This document shows, one piece after another, positions 9,901 through 27,524 of a stretch of 33,376 nt of DNA (its first letter is position 1; each line of letters opens with the position of its first letter). The DNA is taken from assembly GCA_964058805.1 (NCBI GenBank), contig CAXKVV010001007.1:1-33376 (forward strand). The letters are read 5' to 3'. The notes under the pieces are model-generated. The model made no database searches and was not told where the DNA came from. It saw nothing but the letters and a program-made list of their open reading frames with translations. This DNA is from Schoenoplectus triqueter. Lineage: Eukaryota; Streptophyta; Magnoliopsida; Poales; Cyperaceae. Made by a program: the position numbers and the translations under genes.

Positions 9901-11396
9901 AAGCGGTGCTTCTAACTTTTTTATTTATAAATTAAATATAAATTATGGGTGTAAAAAAGTTGATGTATGAAAATGTGATGATTCATTAATTTTTTGAATT
10001 TAATATAATATATTACTTTCAAAAATAGTGAATCACATAAGATATTTCTAGATCCGTCATTGTTTACCATACAATTTTTTCATGCATAACATAAAAATAA
10101 ATTAAAAAAGTATTTCTCTAAGCTTTCATGTTTATTAAAAAATAAAATTTTATCTCCATTGACCATTTGATATAAGTTAATTTATCTCCATTGACCATTC
10201 GAGTTCGGTTCGATATTTTTAATGAACTAGTTCGAGTTTGATTCGTAATAGTTCGATATGTATTTATTTGCATATATTTTAACTATTTAATCAATGATAT
10301 ATGTAATAATGTAGTTATTTTATTAATAAAATTAATAAGATATTATTAATTTATTATTAAATTATTAAATATTAATTATTTTTTCAAGTTTTAATATAAA
10401 ATTAATAAAATATTAATTATTTTAACTCTAATTATTTATGATAATATAAAAATTAAAATAATTGAGTTCGTTTAGAGTTTGATTTCAGTTCGAGTTCAAT
10501 TTAGCTAGAGTTCGATTTAATTTGAGTTTAATTTAGTTCGAATCGATTTCAAATCAAACTCTAACTATAACTAGTTTGTTTGAGTTCAATTCGCTTGCAA
10601 CCCTATTTAAGAGGTTTATTTTGATTTATTTTTTGATAGAATAAAATAAGGGATGAAAGCAAACGTTAAATTAGTTTAATTGATGCTTTATAGCTAGGGC
10701 TTGATGTGCATGTGATGCGACATCGTTTCCCCATGTTTGGTAGGTTCGCATCATCTCTCTCATTTTTTATCTATTGGGCGGTATTTTAATAATTCAAAAA
10801 ACTAATCGACATTAACTTCCCTTATTTTTTTAATAAAAGCCGATTAAGATGTTGACCTATTTTCATTACAGACATTAACTCCTAGTTTTTTAAAAAAAAA
10901 GTAGATAGAAATTTGTAGTCAGTAGAGTAACCTTAGAACTGAGAGGATCATGTATCAGAGGAGTAGCAACCAAGAAGACATACTCACACCCTTCAATTGC
11001 CGCCCGGAAGGTGCCGGCGTTGTAGATATCAGCCTCGAACACAAACAGCCTTTCGTCGGCTCCTGGTAGACCCTTTAGAAGCCCCACCTTAGACTCATCT
11101 CCTGTAGTTTGAATTCAGGAACTTTATTGAACATGTGAAACTTCAAATGAAAGAAAAATAAAAGGAACATTAATGATAATTAATTTGTCAAAAAGATAAA
11201 AGAAATATTGAGCACTCCTTGAGTCTTTGTAAAGATCTTGGTTATTTGGGAGAGGAGAGAATGGTAGAGAGAGAATACTACCAAGGTTTCTTACTGTGGC
11301 ATGCACCATATAACCCTTCTCTAAGAGCTTCTTCACAAGCCATGAACCAATAAAACCTGAGGCTCCTGTTACACACACTGGAAGTCTCTTCTCCAT
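3943..11396 (-). CDS. NAD(P)-dependent extended SDR reductase, DFR/CCR-like (annotated elsewhere as putative anthocyanidin reductase / HC-toxin reductase-like)
   Basis: Five exons on the minus strand: 11396-11282, 11101-10932, 5833-5621, 4575-4199 and 4075-3943, totalling 1008 nt and 335 aa plus TGA, the usual family length. All introns are GT-AG and phases match. Start is ATG at 11396-11394 (MEKRLPVCV); upstream in-frame codons include no better ATG. Seen: Rossmann motif GASGFIGSW (residues 11-19), Arg36 in TVRN positioned for the NADP phosphate, ADIYN (about 62-66), candidate catalytic Ser128 in VYTGSVVA, and Tyr168/Lys172 in YVSSK. The family reduces carbonyls of flavonoid- or phenylpropanoid-like substrates with NADPH, usually in the cytosol. 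The CCR signature NWYCY is absent at the catalytic Tyr, so true cinnamoyl-CoA reductase is unlikely. The [16 protein letters not shown] block fits the putative anthocyanidin reductase/HC-toxin reductase-like subgroup. Intron 2 is about 5.1 kb and carries transposon remnants. Substrate unknown. Confidence 0.92.
5120..5375. mobile_element. Degenerate small DNA element in reductase intron 3
   Basis: The left end TAGAAGTGACAATCAGTTGGGTC opens a G/T-rich block of GGTTCGGGTCAG-type repeats, followed by AT-rich sequence and a right end whose complement reads TAGAGATATAAAATCTG. Imperfect 8-bp flanks (ATGTCCCG at 5112-5119, ATGTTCTC at 5376-5383; 5 of 8 match) may be a worn duplication. No ORF. It resembles in style the element at 7778-8170. 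Boundaries are tentative. Confidence 0.45.
6848..6940. mobile_element. Truncated end of the 7778-type element
   Basis: TAGGGTGTCCATTATTTATC followed by AATC/GATCC-type repeats resembles the left end of the element at 7778 (TAGGGGTGTCAATTATTGACC). No matching right terminus or duplication was found, so it looks like a solo or deleted copy. Confidence 0.4.
7150..7335. repeat. Pyrimidine-rich tract
   Basis: A run strongly biased to C and T on the plus strand (many TCTCC, CCTTC and CTTTTC blocks), ending near the CCTCCCCCGTC block at about 7325. It lies inside reductase intron 2, so it is a purine-rich tract in the transcript. No ORF or known element assigned. Confidence 0.45.
7778..8170. mobile_element. 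hAT-type MITE (393 bp) with perfect 8-bp target-site duplication
   Basis: A perfect direct repeat AGCTTGCA flanks the element (7770-7777 and 8171-8178). Its ends are inverted: CTAGGGGTGTCAAT at the left and ATTGACACCCCT at the right. Inside both ends lie GATCCGA/TCGGGTCGGGT repeats around an AT-rich core with no ORF. An 8-bp duplication with short terminal repeats is characteristic of hAT transposons; with no transposase this is a non-autonomous copy. It sits in reductase intron 2, and the perfect duplication suggests it is younger than most insertions here. Confidence 0.85.
8646..9105. mobile_element. Foldback element with long inverted arms
   Basis: The left arm (about 8714-8860) and right arm (about 8905-9040) are near-complementary over some 140 nt, for example AAATTCTTCATATT and GAGTTTTTTAAGTC against their complements on the other side. 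The outer ends also match (GCGGAGAT near 8655, ATCTCCGC near 9094). An extra small hairpin (GCTCACGGA...TTCCGTGAGC) sits at about 9042-9062. The spacer between arms is about 45 nt. No ORF, and no clear target-site duplication found. Lies in reductase intron 2. Confidence 0.7.
10149..10199 (+). repeat. 19-bp direct repeat
   Basis: TTTATCTCCATTGACCATT occurs at 10149-10167 and again at 10181-10199, 32 nt apart, beside the element remnant that starts at about 10198. Probably a small local duplication. Confidence 0.7.
10198..10605. mobile_element. Degenerate GAGTTCG-repeat element remnant
   Basis: Blocks of GAGTTCGGTTCGA-type sequence at the left and GTTCGAGTTCAATTT-type sequence at the right flank an AT-rich core. 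The right edge CGCTTGCAACCCTAT looks like the end of a hAT-type element, but I found no matching left terminus or duplication. No ORF. Confidence 0.45.
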
Positions 11397-11485
11397 CCTC
11401 TCTCTATCCTCTGTGTGTACCAGGGATAAGATTGATCCAGTTTTGTACACTGCTCACCTTCTCAAAATCAGCAAATGTATATGTT

Positions 11486-11493
11486 TTTATATA
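11486..11493 (-). promoter_or_regulatory. Candidate TATA box of the reductase gene
   Basis: Minus-strand TATATAAA, continuing into AAC, ends 90 nt before the ATG at 11396. A start of transcription some 30 nt downstream would give a 5' UTR of about 60-70 nt, which is ordinary for plants. Inferred from sequence only. Confidence 0.5.
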
Positions 11494-11499
11494 GATTGT

Positions 11500-12964
11500 G
11501 ATTAATAGATCCCACGTTCTTATGCGGTCCTTGACCTGGTGATACTTGTGTACCAGTTTTTATGTTTAAATATAAAGTAAATATGAAACAAGACTTTTGA
11601 ATATTCATATGATTTTTTTTGCAGTACATTTTTAAATTATTCAAATTGTACATAAAAAACACTATTTATTTACCAACGTTATTGATAAAATTTATGGAAA
11701 CTTTTATTTATTTTGAAACGTCATTTAGTAGAAGCTCTGCTATGAAATTTGACCACCGGACTGGGCGGATCGGCTGTCAGGTCGAGTGGGTCCGGACAAG
11801 CCTGACGAGCCTCAGGCTTTATTGACATCCCTAATCATGGACATGGCTGACGAATCCACATGGTTATTTCAGTCTTTTCATATTTTCTTCCTTCATGAAC
11901 TGGTTCGTGGTTTCTGATCCAATACTGAACAGAGATTATTATTTTTCTAGTATCTTATTTGTGTGTTGCTACGGTGATATCTTTCAGAAATATAAAAATT
12001 CATATCCTCATGTGAAAATAAAGAAATAAAAATAAAAATAATTTTATAATTAATGTAAATTTCAATCATGAATACATAATTAATGCAAAATAAATATAAA
12101 TTGAGAGGAAAGTTAACATTCAACGTTTAAGGAAAGTTGAAATTCATAATTAATGGCAATCTAAGAAAAAAAAGAAAACAAATAGAACAATTATACTCCT
12201 AAATTATATAACATTTCGTGTAACAAACAAAATTGAGAGAAAATTATAACTTCAACATAAATGGTCATAGAGATAGTAGCATTATTTAATGAATAACTTA
12301 ATCCGATGAGTAATACTAACTCGAAAAATTCAACAAAAAATCTTAATCATTGCAGGATCAGAGAAGAGATTTCTGAACAGTACAGAGAACGCAACTAATT
12401 TACATCAGGATCTGACTAATTTTCTTAAACATAACCTGCTCGTCCACCCAAACAAAAAACTATGCTGACCTAACACATTCAACTAAGGTCTAAAGATTTC
12501 TACACAAATTTGGTTTAATTATACAGATAAAATTCTGCTTCAATCATATTCGATTCGTATCCAAAAATATCCGCATTCATATTTATATTCAAAAAATTTA
12601 AACAAATATAGATACAATTTTAATCACTATCAGACGATCCGTTTGACTAACATATAAAAATCAACAATATGCCATTTGAATAGTTCCCCGCATGGTAACT
12701 AGATCAGCCTAGATGATAATGTAACAAAATATAATAGATTGGTTGGTGCTCAGATTTGCATAATTTTCCAGTATGTATCCTAAGTTTTAATCTACTGGCA
12801 TGTGCTCTACTCCAAATAGAAAAACACCTTAACAGAAGTACAACTACCGCTACAAAATTTTCTTACAATAAATAATGTATGACAGACAGTCGCTACAAGT
12901 ACATTTTTTTTTATATAATTAGGTATTGATGATAAAGATGAGGCCTCTTGGAAATTCATGTTGA
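11500..12964. other. Intergenic AT-rich spacer
   Basis: Lies between the reductase promoter and the FCF1 stop. It contains a short GC-richer transposon end at about 11740-11836 (ends in TTGACATCCCTAA, like the termini of the GGGTC-type elements) and a TATCCAAAAATATCCGCATT block near 12550-12590 that may be another remnant. The part nearest 12965 should hold the FCF1 3' UTR. No coding sequence recognised. Confidence 0.5.
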
Positions 12965-15569
12965 TCATATTCTTGGAGCTGCACAAAAATACAAACAAAT
13001 ACATTTTAATCAATAATTGTATTTAACTATAAGTTTCACATTACTCACATGCATAATCTTTGCAATAAAATTCTCAAATTCTCTTAAATAATCAAAAGCA
13101 AAAAAAAATTAAACAAATACCTCCACCAATGGTTGCTTCAGGAAGTCGTTCAATGGAGTAACGATGCTGAGTGATATACATTATGGGCACCCCAGGTATC
13201 TGGCAAACACATGAGATAAATAATGACCTGTTATATACTAACAATAAAGATTTCATGTAGGAAAAAAAGAACCCACAGTAAAGACTAATGTAACAAAGTA
13301 CACAAGGCTCAATTTCAAATGTACCTTGCGAATACGCCGCTTCAGGTCTCTATCACATGTGGCAACAATATAACATTTGTGCTGTTTAACAAAGAATGTT
13401 ATTACCAATTTCAAATAGCAGCAGATCTTTTGCATATAAGATCCATCATTTTTACAGAACTTGCAAACCAAATATTTTTTACATTTGCAATTAGCATCCA
13501 TTATTTCACACATGCTCAGTGTAAATACAAGAATATTTGGGAACTTTGCAGAGTACACTAAAATAATTGAAGTTGTTAGCAAAAGAGTGAAATAGATGTG
13601 AACAAAATTTCTACAGTGGTGCATATTTCTAAACCAAATTTCAGCATATATTTTCATATTTATTAACAAATAAAGGCAGAGAACAAATAAAGTGAAAACA
13701 AAGGCACCTGAGTAACACGGTCAACAATGCAATCATCAGCATAAGTTCCTTTGTGTGTGCATGGTAACCTGTCAAATCTTGGGTCCTTTGCTATCCTGAA
13801 ACAAGAAAAACAACAAGTGAATATATATATAAATAAACTACATCCAGAAAATATCACTCTGTAACTCAAGTTAACAGATACTGCTAACATCTTCCTACAC
13901 TAGAAAACTCTCAGATATTTCACCTAATTTTACATATTTTATTTGGCCATACGTACATATGAGCAATCTTACAGTTAGACCCATTTCTATCTGGCAATTT
14001 CACAGACAATATAAAATCCATCTAGACGAACCCAAACTTCTTGAATATATGCAAATAAGAATAAAACTTGAGATTGCCTATCCGAAAATTACATCCTGTT
14101 ATGTGTTGAAAATCTTGGCCCTTTATTTTATTTCTTCAAAATTTAACTAAACATAACTCAATTATGCATGCACTGGAAACATCTTGGGTGTAGTGGAAAA
14201 TATAAAAACAATATTTGTAATACATTTGATGTATTTTGCAATTTTTTTATAAAACTTCTTTTTCTTGAATCGGTGCACATGATGTTATAGACTTATAGGA
14301 CTTATATTTTTCAAGGAACAAGTCACCTACAATCTAAAAGAATTAGCAAGGGCAAGAAATACAACCTTAAAGCAACACGGTACTTTTGCCCCAATTTCTC
14401 CAGTTCAGCCATAACACAATCAGTTATGCACGGTGTGCCTACAAAAGCAGACAACAAAAAAATGTGTAATTAAATAAATGCCCAAGTCAAACAAAAAAGA
14501 AAATCAGCTGAAATGTACAGCTAGGTCAAATTAGAAAGTACAAGAGAGTAACATATTAACACTAACATTTTGCATAAAGGCAGTCCATCATTCCCTTCTC
14601 CAAATCCAACTGCATTACACAGAAAAGAAACACATGTCAAAGGAAATATCTCAATGGATGGTGTAATAGGCATCAGGCCTTACACACGTTATCATTTTAA
14701 AGTAGCCAGTATAATAACTCCAATGATATTGGCTAATTATTTGCAATTAACTGCTCGAACCTAATAAAGAGACCCAATTTTCCGCTAATCCCTTATTCCA
14801 AAATAATCTCCCATCTAAAATAACTCTTATAGACATTCATCCAATGAACTTACAGAATCCACAAAGAACCTGTTAAAAAATTCAAACATATATATACATA
14901 AATTGATTCCGCACCTTATTTTGAATAGAGAAGTTAATAAAGTTGGTATCCACGATGACTCTATAAGGCGGGCCCAATGCAGTGTTATACTTGAAGAACA
15001 ATGCTGAAGAAACTTGTGGCCTATGCAACAGAAAAGATAAAATATGAAGTTCCGTATGAGTCTGATTGATCTAGTTCTCTAACCTAAAGCATGAATTAAA
15101 ATTTAGAACTAATTTCTATCTGGAACCATGATGTTGTTAAAATCTAATAGTGCCTCAATTAGTTCTCACAATCCCTCATAAAAGACCTGATAATAACATA
15201 ATAGGCTGCACTCCAGTCTCAAGATTTCAAACATGTGCAATCAGAGGATATCAACAACATCTCATAATATGCAATGATTAACAAATCAAATTGGACATAA
15301 TATGAAAGCAATCGTTGGATGTACCACTTGATTAAAATTAAACAACGAATGGTCCACCTTTTACAAGAGTATTAGAGTATCCTCTGAAATTGCATATAAA
15401 GAGAAATTACACAGAAAAGAAAAGAGACGAACACGTTACGAGGCAGCTTCTGCTTTGATAGATCCTTCTTATTAGGGTTTAAGACCTCCTCCTTGTACTT
15501 CTTTATGGTTTTGGAGCTCACAATCTTCTTCACTGCAGCGAACTTCGGCCCCTTCTTTGCCCTCCCCAT
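12965..15569 (-). CDS. FCF1: rRNA-processing protein FCF1 (UTP24), PIN-domain endonuclease
   Basis: Eight exons on the minus strand: 15569-15433, 15020-14915, 14609-14567, 14438-14366, 13795-13708, 13381-13325, 13199-13121 and 12978-12965. They total 597 nt and 198 aa plus TGA, the usual FCF1 length, with all introns GT-AG and phases consistent. The N-terminus begins [10 protein letters not shown]; the PIN domain carries VDTNFINF (Asp70), the [13 protein letters not shown] block (Glu107), [13 protein letters not shown] (Asp140/141) and [14 protein letters not shown] (Asp159), the acidic residues expected of the nuclease centre. The C-terminus ends TIGGAPRI. In eukaryotes this nucleolar protein is a core small-subunit processome factor that cleaves pre-rRNA near the 5' end of 18S. 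The last coding exon is only 14 nt. The upstream region has site II elements typical of ribosome-biogenesis genes. Near-complete match to remembered family sequence; very secure. Confidence 0.97.
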
Positions 15570-15739
15570 CGCTACTGCTCGTTTTCGGCAAAGACCTTCC
15601 ACAGAGAGAGATAAAGAGAGCGCGAAAATCGAGAGCGGCGGTGTAATGTAATCGGAGCGGCGGAGGCACTGAACTGAAGAAAGAGTCGAAGAGAACCAAT
15701 AAGTGTATGTCGGCTCGGTCCATAATTCAATTTATGATT

Positions 15740-15800
15740 TGGGCTTGTGTGGTGGGCCCAGTAAATCTCTTGAAATAAATCTGTATTTTACTAAAGCCCA
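15740..15800. promoter_or_regulatory. Site II (TGGGCC/T) cluster upstream of FCF1
   Basis: Three TGGGCY-type elements lie 171-231 nt upstream of the FCF1 ATG: TGGGCT at 15740-15745 (plus), palindromic TGGGCCCA at 15753-15760, and TGGGCT on the minus strand at 15795-15800. Site II motifs bound by TCP factors are known to be enriched in plant ribosomal-protein and ribosome-biogenesis promoters. No TATA box was seen near. Function here is inferred. Confidence 0.6.
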
Positions 15801-16195
15801 ATGGAGAGAATGTGCTGGTTAATAAGGTTCAAGTGATATCTATGCTATATCCGATTTCTTTTCACGTCTTTTTAAATTAACGTCGAATTTAAATAATAAA
15901 TTGTGCTTTCACTATGAAACTTATTTCGTTCATAAAATTCATAAATTTCTTATTCTATATGCAAATAATTCAATCTTTATGAAGAATTTTTGTCTATTTA
16001 TCTATGAAGAATTGTTGTCTTTGTAACTACTATATTTCGAATTTGTCACAACTCACGAGTATAAATAATATTTGGAGGTGCGAAAGTTAAAAGAACTCGC
16101 ACTTAATTCAATCTCTATAACAAATATACAATATATTGCGGTACGGGTGAGAAATCTTTACTCTTTTATCTTTTACGAAAATTATTACATTTAAC

Positions 16196-16580
16196 CAAGG
16201 TTTTAAAATGCAGATTTCAATATATATATGATTGATCACTGCATAACGCATATATGACATACAGGTGCATATGCAGTTCAGTATGAGGATTAAATATGCG
16301 GATATGTATTCTAAAAAATACTTACAATATTTGAATTGATAATTTATTTTTAAAAAATTTTAATGTAAAATAAAAAATAAAATAAGATATTAATATAATT
16401 TTGAATATTTTACATGAAAAATATAATATAATTAATTTTATAGACTTAATACGATAAATATTTTAAAAAATAATGCGCATTGTTGAATATACGGATGCAT
16501 ACTCTTATACATGCGACATCGCGCCGCATAAGTATAAGTGGACCGCATATGCGACTATGCGGCCGCACTTTAAAACAATG
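16196..16580. mobile_element. hAT-type MITE (385 bp) with perfect 8-bp duplication
   Basis: A direct repeat CATTTAAC (16188-16195 and 16581-16588) flanks the element. Terminal inverted repeats are imperfect: left CAAGGTTTTAAAATGC, right complement CATTGTTTTAAAGTGC. The interior is rich in GCATATGCGG-like motifs near both ends with an AT-rich middle. No ORF. Confidence 0.8.
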
Positions 16581-16843
16581 CATTTAACAATGGTATTTCC
16601 TCTTTAGATTTCTTAACAAATTCAACACCGGAATAGGATAACTTAATAATGATTTTTTTGTTAAATGGTCGATTAAATGGTCGGACCACAAAAAAAATGA
16701 TACTAATGACTTACATTTCAAATCCATATTAACATATATGATCTAGAAATGTCAAATTATTATTTTTGGCTTTTCAAAATTAGTTTTTGAGCATGATCAA
16801 TTTTGCATATATTCAGCAATAGAAACATTGTGAACGGTGCAAC

Positions 16844-16991
16844 AGTGGCGGAGGTAAAAAAATATATTAAGTGGTGTCAACTTATATATTTTAAACATTA
16901 TTGTAAATAATAATAATTAAATATATAAATTTATAAGATATTTTTTAAAAGTTACTGGTGTTAATTGATATGACAATGTGGCTCCGCCGCT
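16844..16991. mobile_element. Short hAT-type MITE (148 bp)
   Basis: Ends are inverted (AGTGGCGGAGG at the left; the right end reads CTCCGCCGCT). Flanks GGTGCAAC (16836-16843) and GGTGCATC (16992-16999) match at 7 of 8 positions. The core is AT-rich and non-coding. A related-looking left end (CAGTGGCGAAACTAAAG) occurs near 32667 without a recognised partner. Confidence 0.7.
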
Positions 16992-17338
16992 GGTGCATCC
17001 ATATGCAGGGCAAAAAAAAATGTGTTTCAAGAACACAAAATAATGATTTCGCCTTTCAGTTAGTATATTTTTGTCATAAACATTCATCAAATAATTTATT
17101 TTAGTTATTTTGATAGGTAGTACGAATGGAAATAAATTTGACAGACGATTAGTGTAAATTTATTTGGACAATTATCACACGTTCTTCATGAATCATGCTA
17201 AGCGTCCACCGTCCGATCAGAATTCAGAGGACTGGATGGGGTAATAATTGTCCAAACCATTCTAAATTGGAGATGACACCACCCAAGGAAAGAAAACCCC
17301 ACTTCTCAGTTCTCCCCCGGCACGGAGAGACCGAAGGA

Positions 17339-18322
17339 ATGGCGGCAGCGTTGAGATGGATTGTGCAGATGCACAGAGACGTACCCAAAGCCGCACGATT
17401 CTACGCTGACGGTCTTGATTTCACCCTCAATGTCTGTACCCTCCGCTGGGCCGAGCTCCAGTCCGGCCCCCTCAAGCTCGCTCTCATGCACTCAGAGTAT
17501 AATCCTCTCTCTCGGTATTCAATTCGTTTCTTGGGAAATTGGAAGGTGTTTTTTTTTTTCCTACAAGTCAATTAGGGATCTGAAGTATGCGGAAAGGAGA
17601 GAATTGACCTTGCATTCTATTTTCAATGTTAGAATACTTCCTAATGGGTATTGCTTTAGCCTTTATGGGTAGAATACTTCTTAATGGGTACTGAAGAAAT
17701 TCATCAAAAATGTCTTTCTATAACTAATTTTAGTTTTGTTCATGCATTGTAGTAAGCTGGAGAGACATAATTGCTATTCAACCATGCTATCCTTCACTGT
17801 TACTGATTTAAATGGTACAATCACTAAACTCATGGCTTTAGGTGCCGAGTTGGACGGACCCATCAAGTATGAGATCCACGGAAAGGTTTGTAAAGCAATT
17901 CACTGTTGTTTCAATTGGTATCCTGCAGCTTTTTGTGTTATTGACATCTGGCATGGTGTTTACTCAGTGTAATAGAGCTACTCTGCCTTACCAGTGTTCT
18001 TGCATATATTGATTCAGAACTACATGTTTAAAAGTTAATTAGATGCTTCCATTGTGAACCATATATGGTCATTGCAGGATCCAAACATAAGTGGTTAATG
18101 CATTAATTGGAAGTCCTTGAAATTAGGTATGAAGAAAACTTGAAACTGGTGCATCAAAGATGGAAAATATTTCCTTGAAGAATAATTGCCACAGCTTCAT
18201 GACAGTACATGGCACTAAGGTCTTAGGAGCTAAATGATGTTTGAACCATTTAAAATTTGATGCAGGTTGCAGCCATGAGATGCATAGATGGGCATATGCT
18301 AGGTTTGTATGAGCCAGTTTGA
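17339..18322 (+). CDS. Small VOC/glyoxalase-I-fold protein
   Basis: Three exons: 17339-17514, 17753-17885 and 18266-18322, totalling 366 nt and 121 aa plus TGA, with GT-AG introns and matching phases. The start MAAALRWIVQMHRDV is the form I recall for the plant family (Arabidopsis At1g64185 type, from memory). Two in-frame upstream ATGs at 17195 and 17273 leave an open 48- or 22-residue N-terminal extension. Motifs: VPKAARFYADGLDF (about 15-28), a VOC helix-strand start; RWAELQSGPLKLALM; LSFTVTDLNGTITKL; GAELDGPIKYEIHGK; and C-terminal DGHMLGLYEPV. VOC proteins pair beta-alpha-beta-beta-beta units and often bind a metal; one unit at 121 aa suggests a dimer. True lactoylglutathione lyase activity is not shown, and the substrate is unknown. 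Divergent from FCF1, convergent with ABCC. Confidence 0.9.
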
Positions 18323-19151
18323 GGAGAGAATTTGCTACCATCTTCTGGGCATTTCCTAGACTTCATTAGTTTTAGTTTTCTAAAATTTTAGCACAGAAAA
18401 TATGTAAAGGGCTAACACCTTTGTTCACTCAATGACCACTATCAGGGGGATGCGAGGAAAAATTCTTAAAATATGGGGATAAAACCATGTAAAATTCTTT
18501 TCTCTGGAAGAACGGGGTCAAGAATATTTGAGAATATTTTGATATCAAATTTAGACTATTCATATTTTTTTTTGTTTAGAATTCAAGAAATACAACATAT
18601 GAATTCAAGATTTTTGACAAAAGAATGGGGATCGATATCTAGATCCACATCCACTCATGCAAGGGAGAGGATGTGTTAATATAGCATATTAGCATATATT
18701 TTTCTAAGTAACAATTGAGAATTCATTTTATGGTAACTTATTTCTAACATGCTGAAACAATGATCATGTACTCAATTTGCACCATTGCACTACTTGTTTC
18801 TTCTTGCATTTTTTTGCACCTACTCAGTTATTTATTATTCAATTATCTCTTTTTTTGGATAATTATTATTCCGATAATCATTATCATTCCCAAGTTACCA
18901 GTGTTAAAATTACATTATATCCATTTTACACTGTCATCGCTCCAAAAACATTTTACAACATTGAGTCAACAGTGAGAATACAGCTCTCTCCAAGAACTAC
19001 ACTGGATCTTAGATTTAATCAACATTTTAGTCCAATTGTGTTGCTCCGTTGTGTCCAAAATCCTTTGCGTCTCTCTCCATGGTTACTGGGTACCATTGTG
19101 AGAGATCTTCAAGTTACATAGTGTTAAGATGTTCCTTTTCCAAGTTGCAGG
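18323..19151. other. Convergent intergenic region (3' UTRs)
   Basis: Lies between the stops of the plus-strand VOC gene and the minus-strand ABCC gene, 829 bp. It should hold both 3' UTRs. Open frames here are low-complexity, T-rich and unlike any protein I know. No element ends recognised. Confidence 0.5.

Positions 19152-27524
<8,373 letters not shown>

Larger units (their letters stand above)
5834..10931 (-). other. Long intron 2 of the reductase (5.1 kb)
   Basis: Bounded by donor GTTAC just below 10932 and acceptor TTGAGCAG just above 5833. The flanking exons join in phase 0 as ...DPLSSK / YNDTTEA..., a junction expected in the family. The intron is AT-rich and holds a clear hAT-type MITE (7778-8170), a foldback element (8646-9105), a solo element end (6848-6940), an element remnant (10198-10605) and a pyrimidine-rich tract (7150-7335). 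No coding sequence recognised. Confidence 0.85.
15801..17194. other. Divergent intergenic region between FCF1 and the VOC gene
   Basis: AT-rich, no coding sequence recognised. It holds two hAT-type MITEs (16196-16580 and 16844-16991). The rest is unassigned; the end near 17195 should carry the VOC promoter, but no clear TATA box stands out. Confidence 0.5.

Noticed and set aside
13253..13669. 138-codon minus-strand frame
   Set aside because: Only the part at 13381-13325 is real (FCF1 exon 6); the rest is intron read-through.
15472..15480. Telo-box-like AAACCCTAA near FCF1
   Set aside because: It falls in coding exon 1 and encodes the conserved Asn-Pro-Asn segment, so a regulatory role cannot be claimed from sequence.
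18760..19121. Overlapping plus-strand frames between VOC and ABCC
   Set aside because: T-rich, low complexity, no recognisable domain, located where 3' UTRs are expected.
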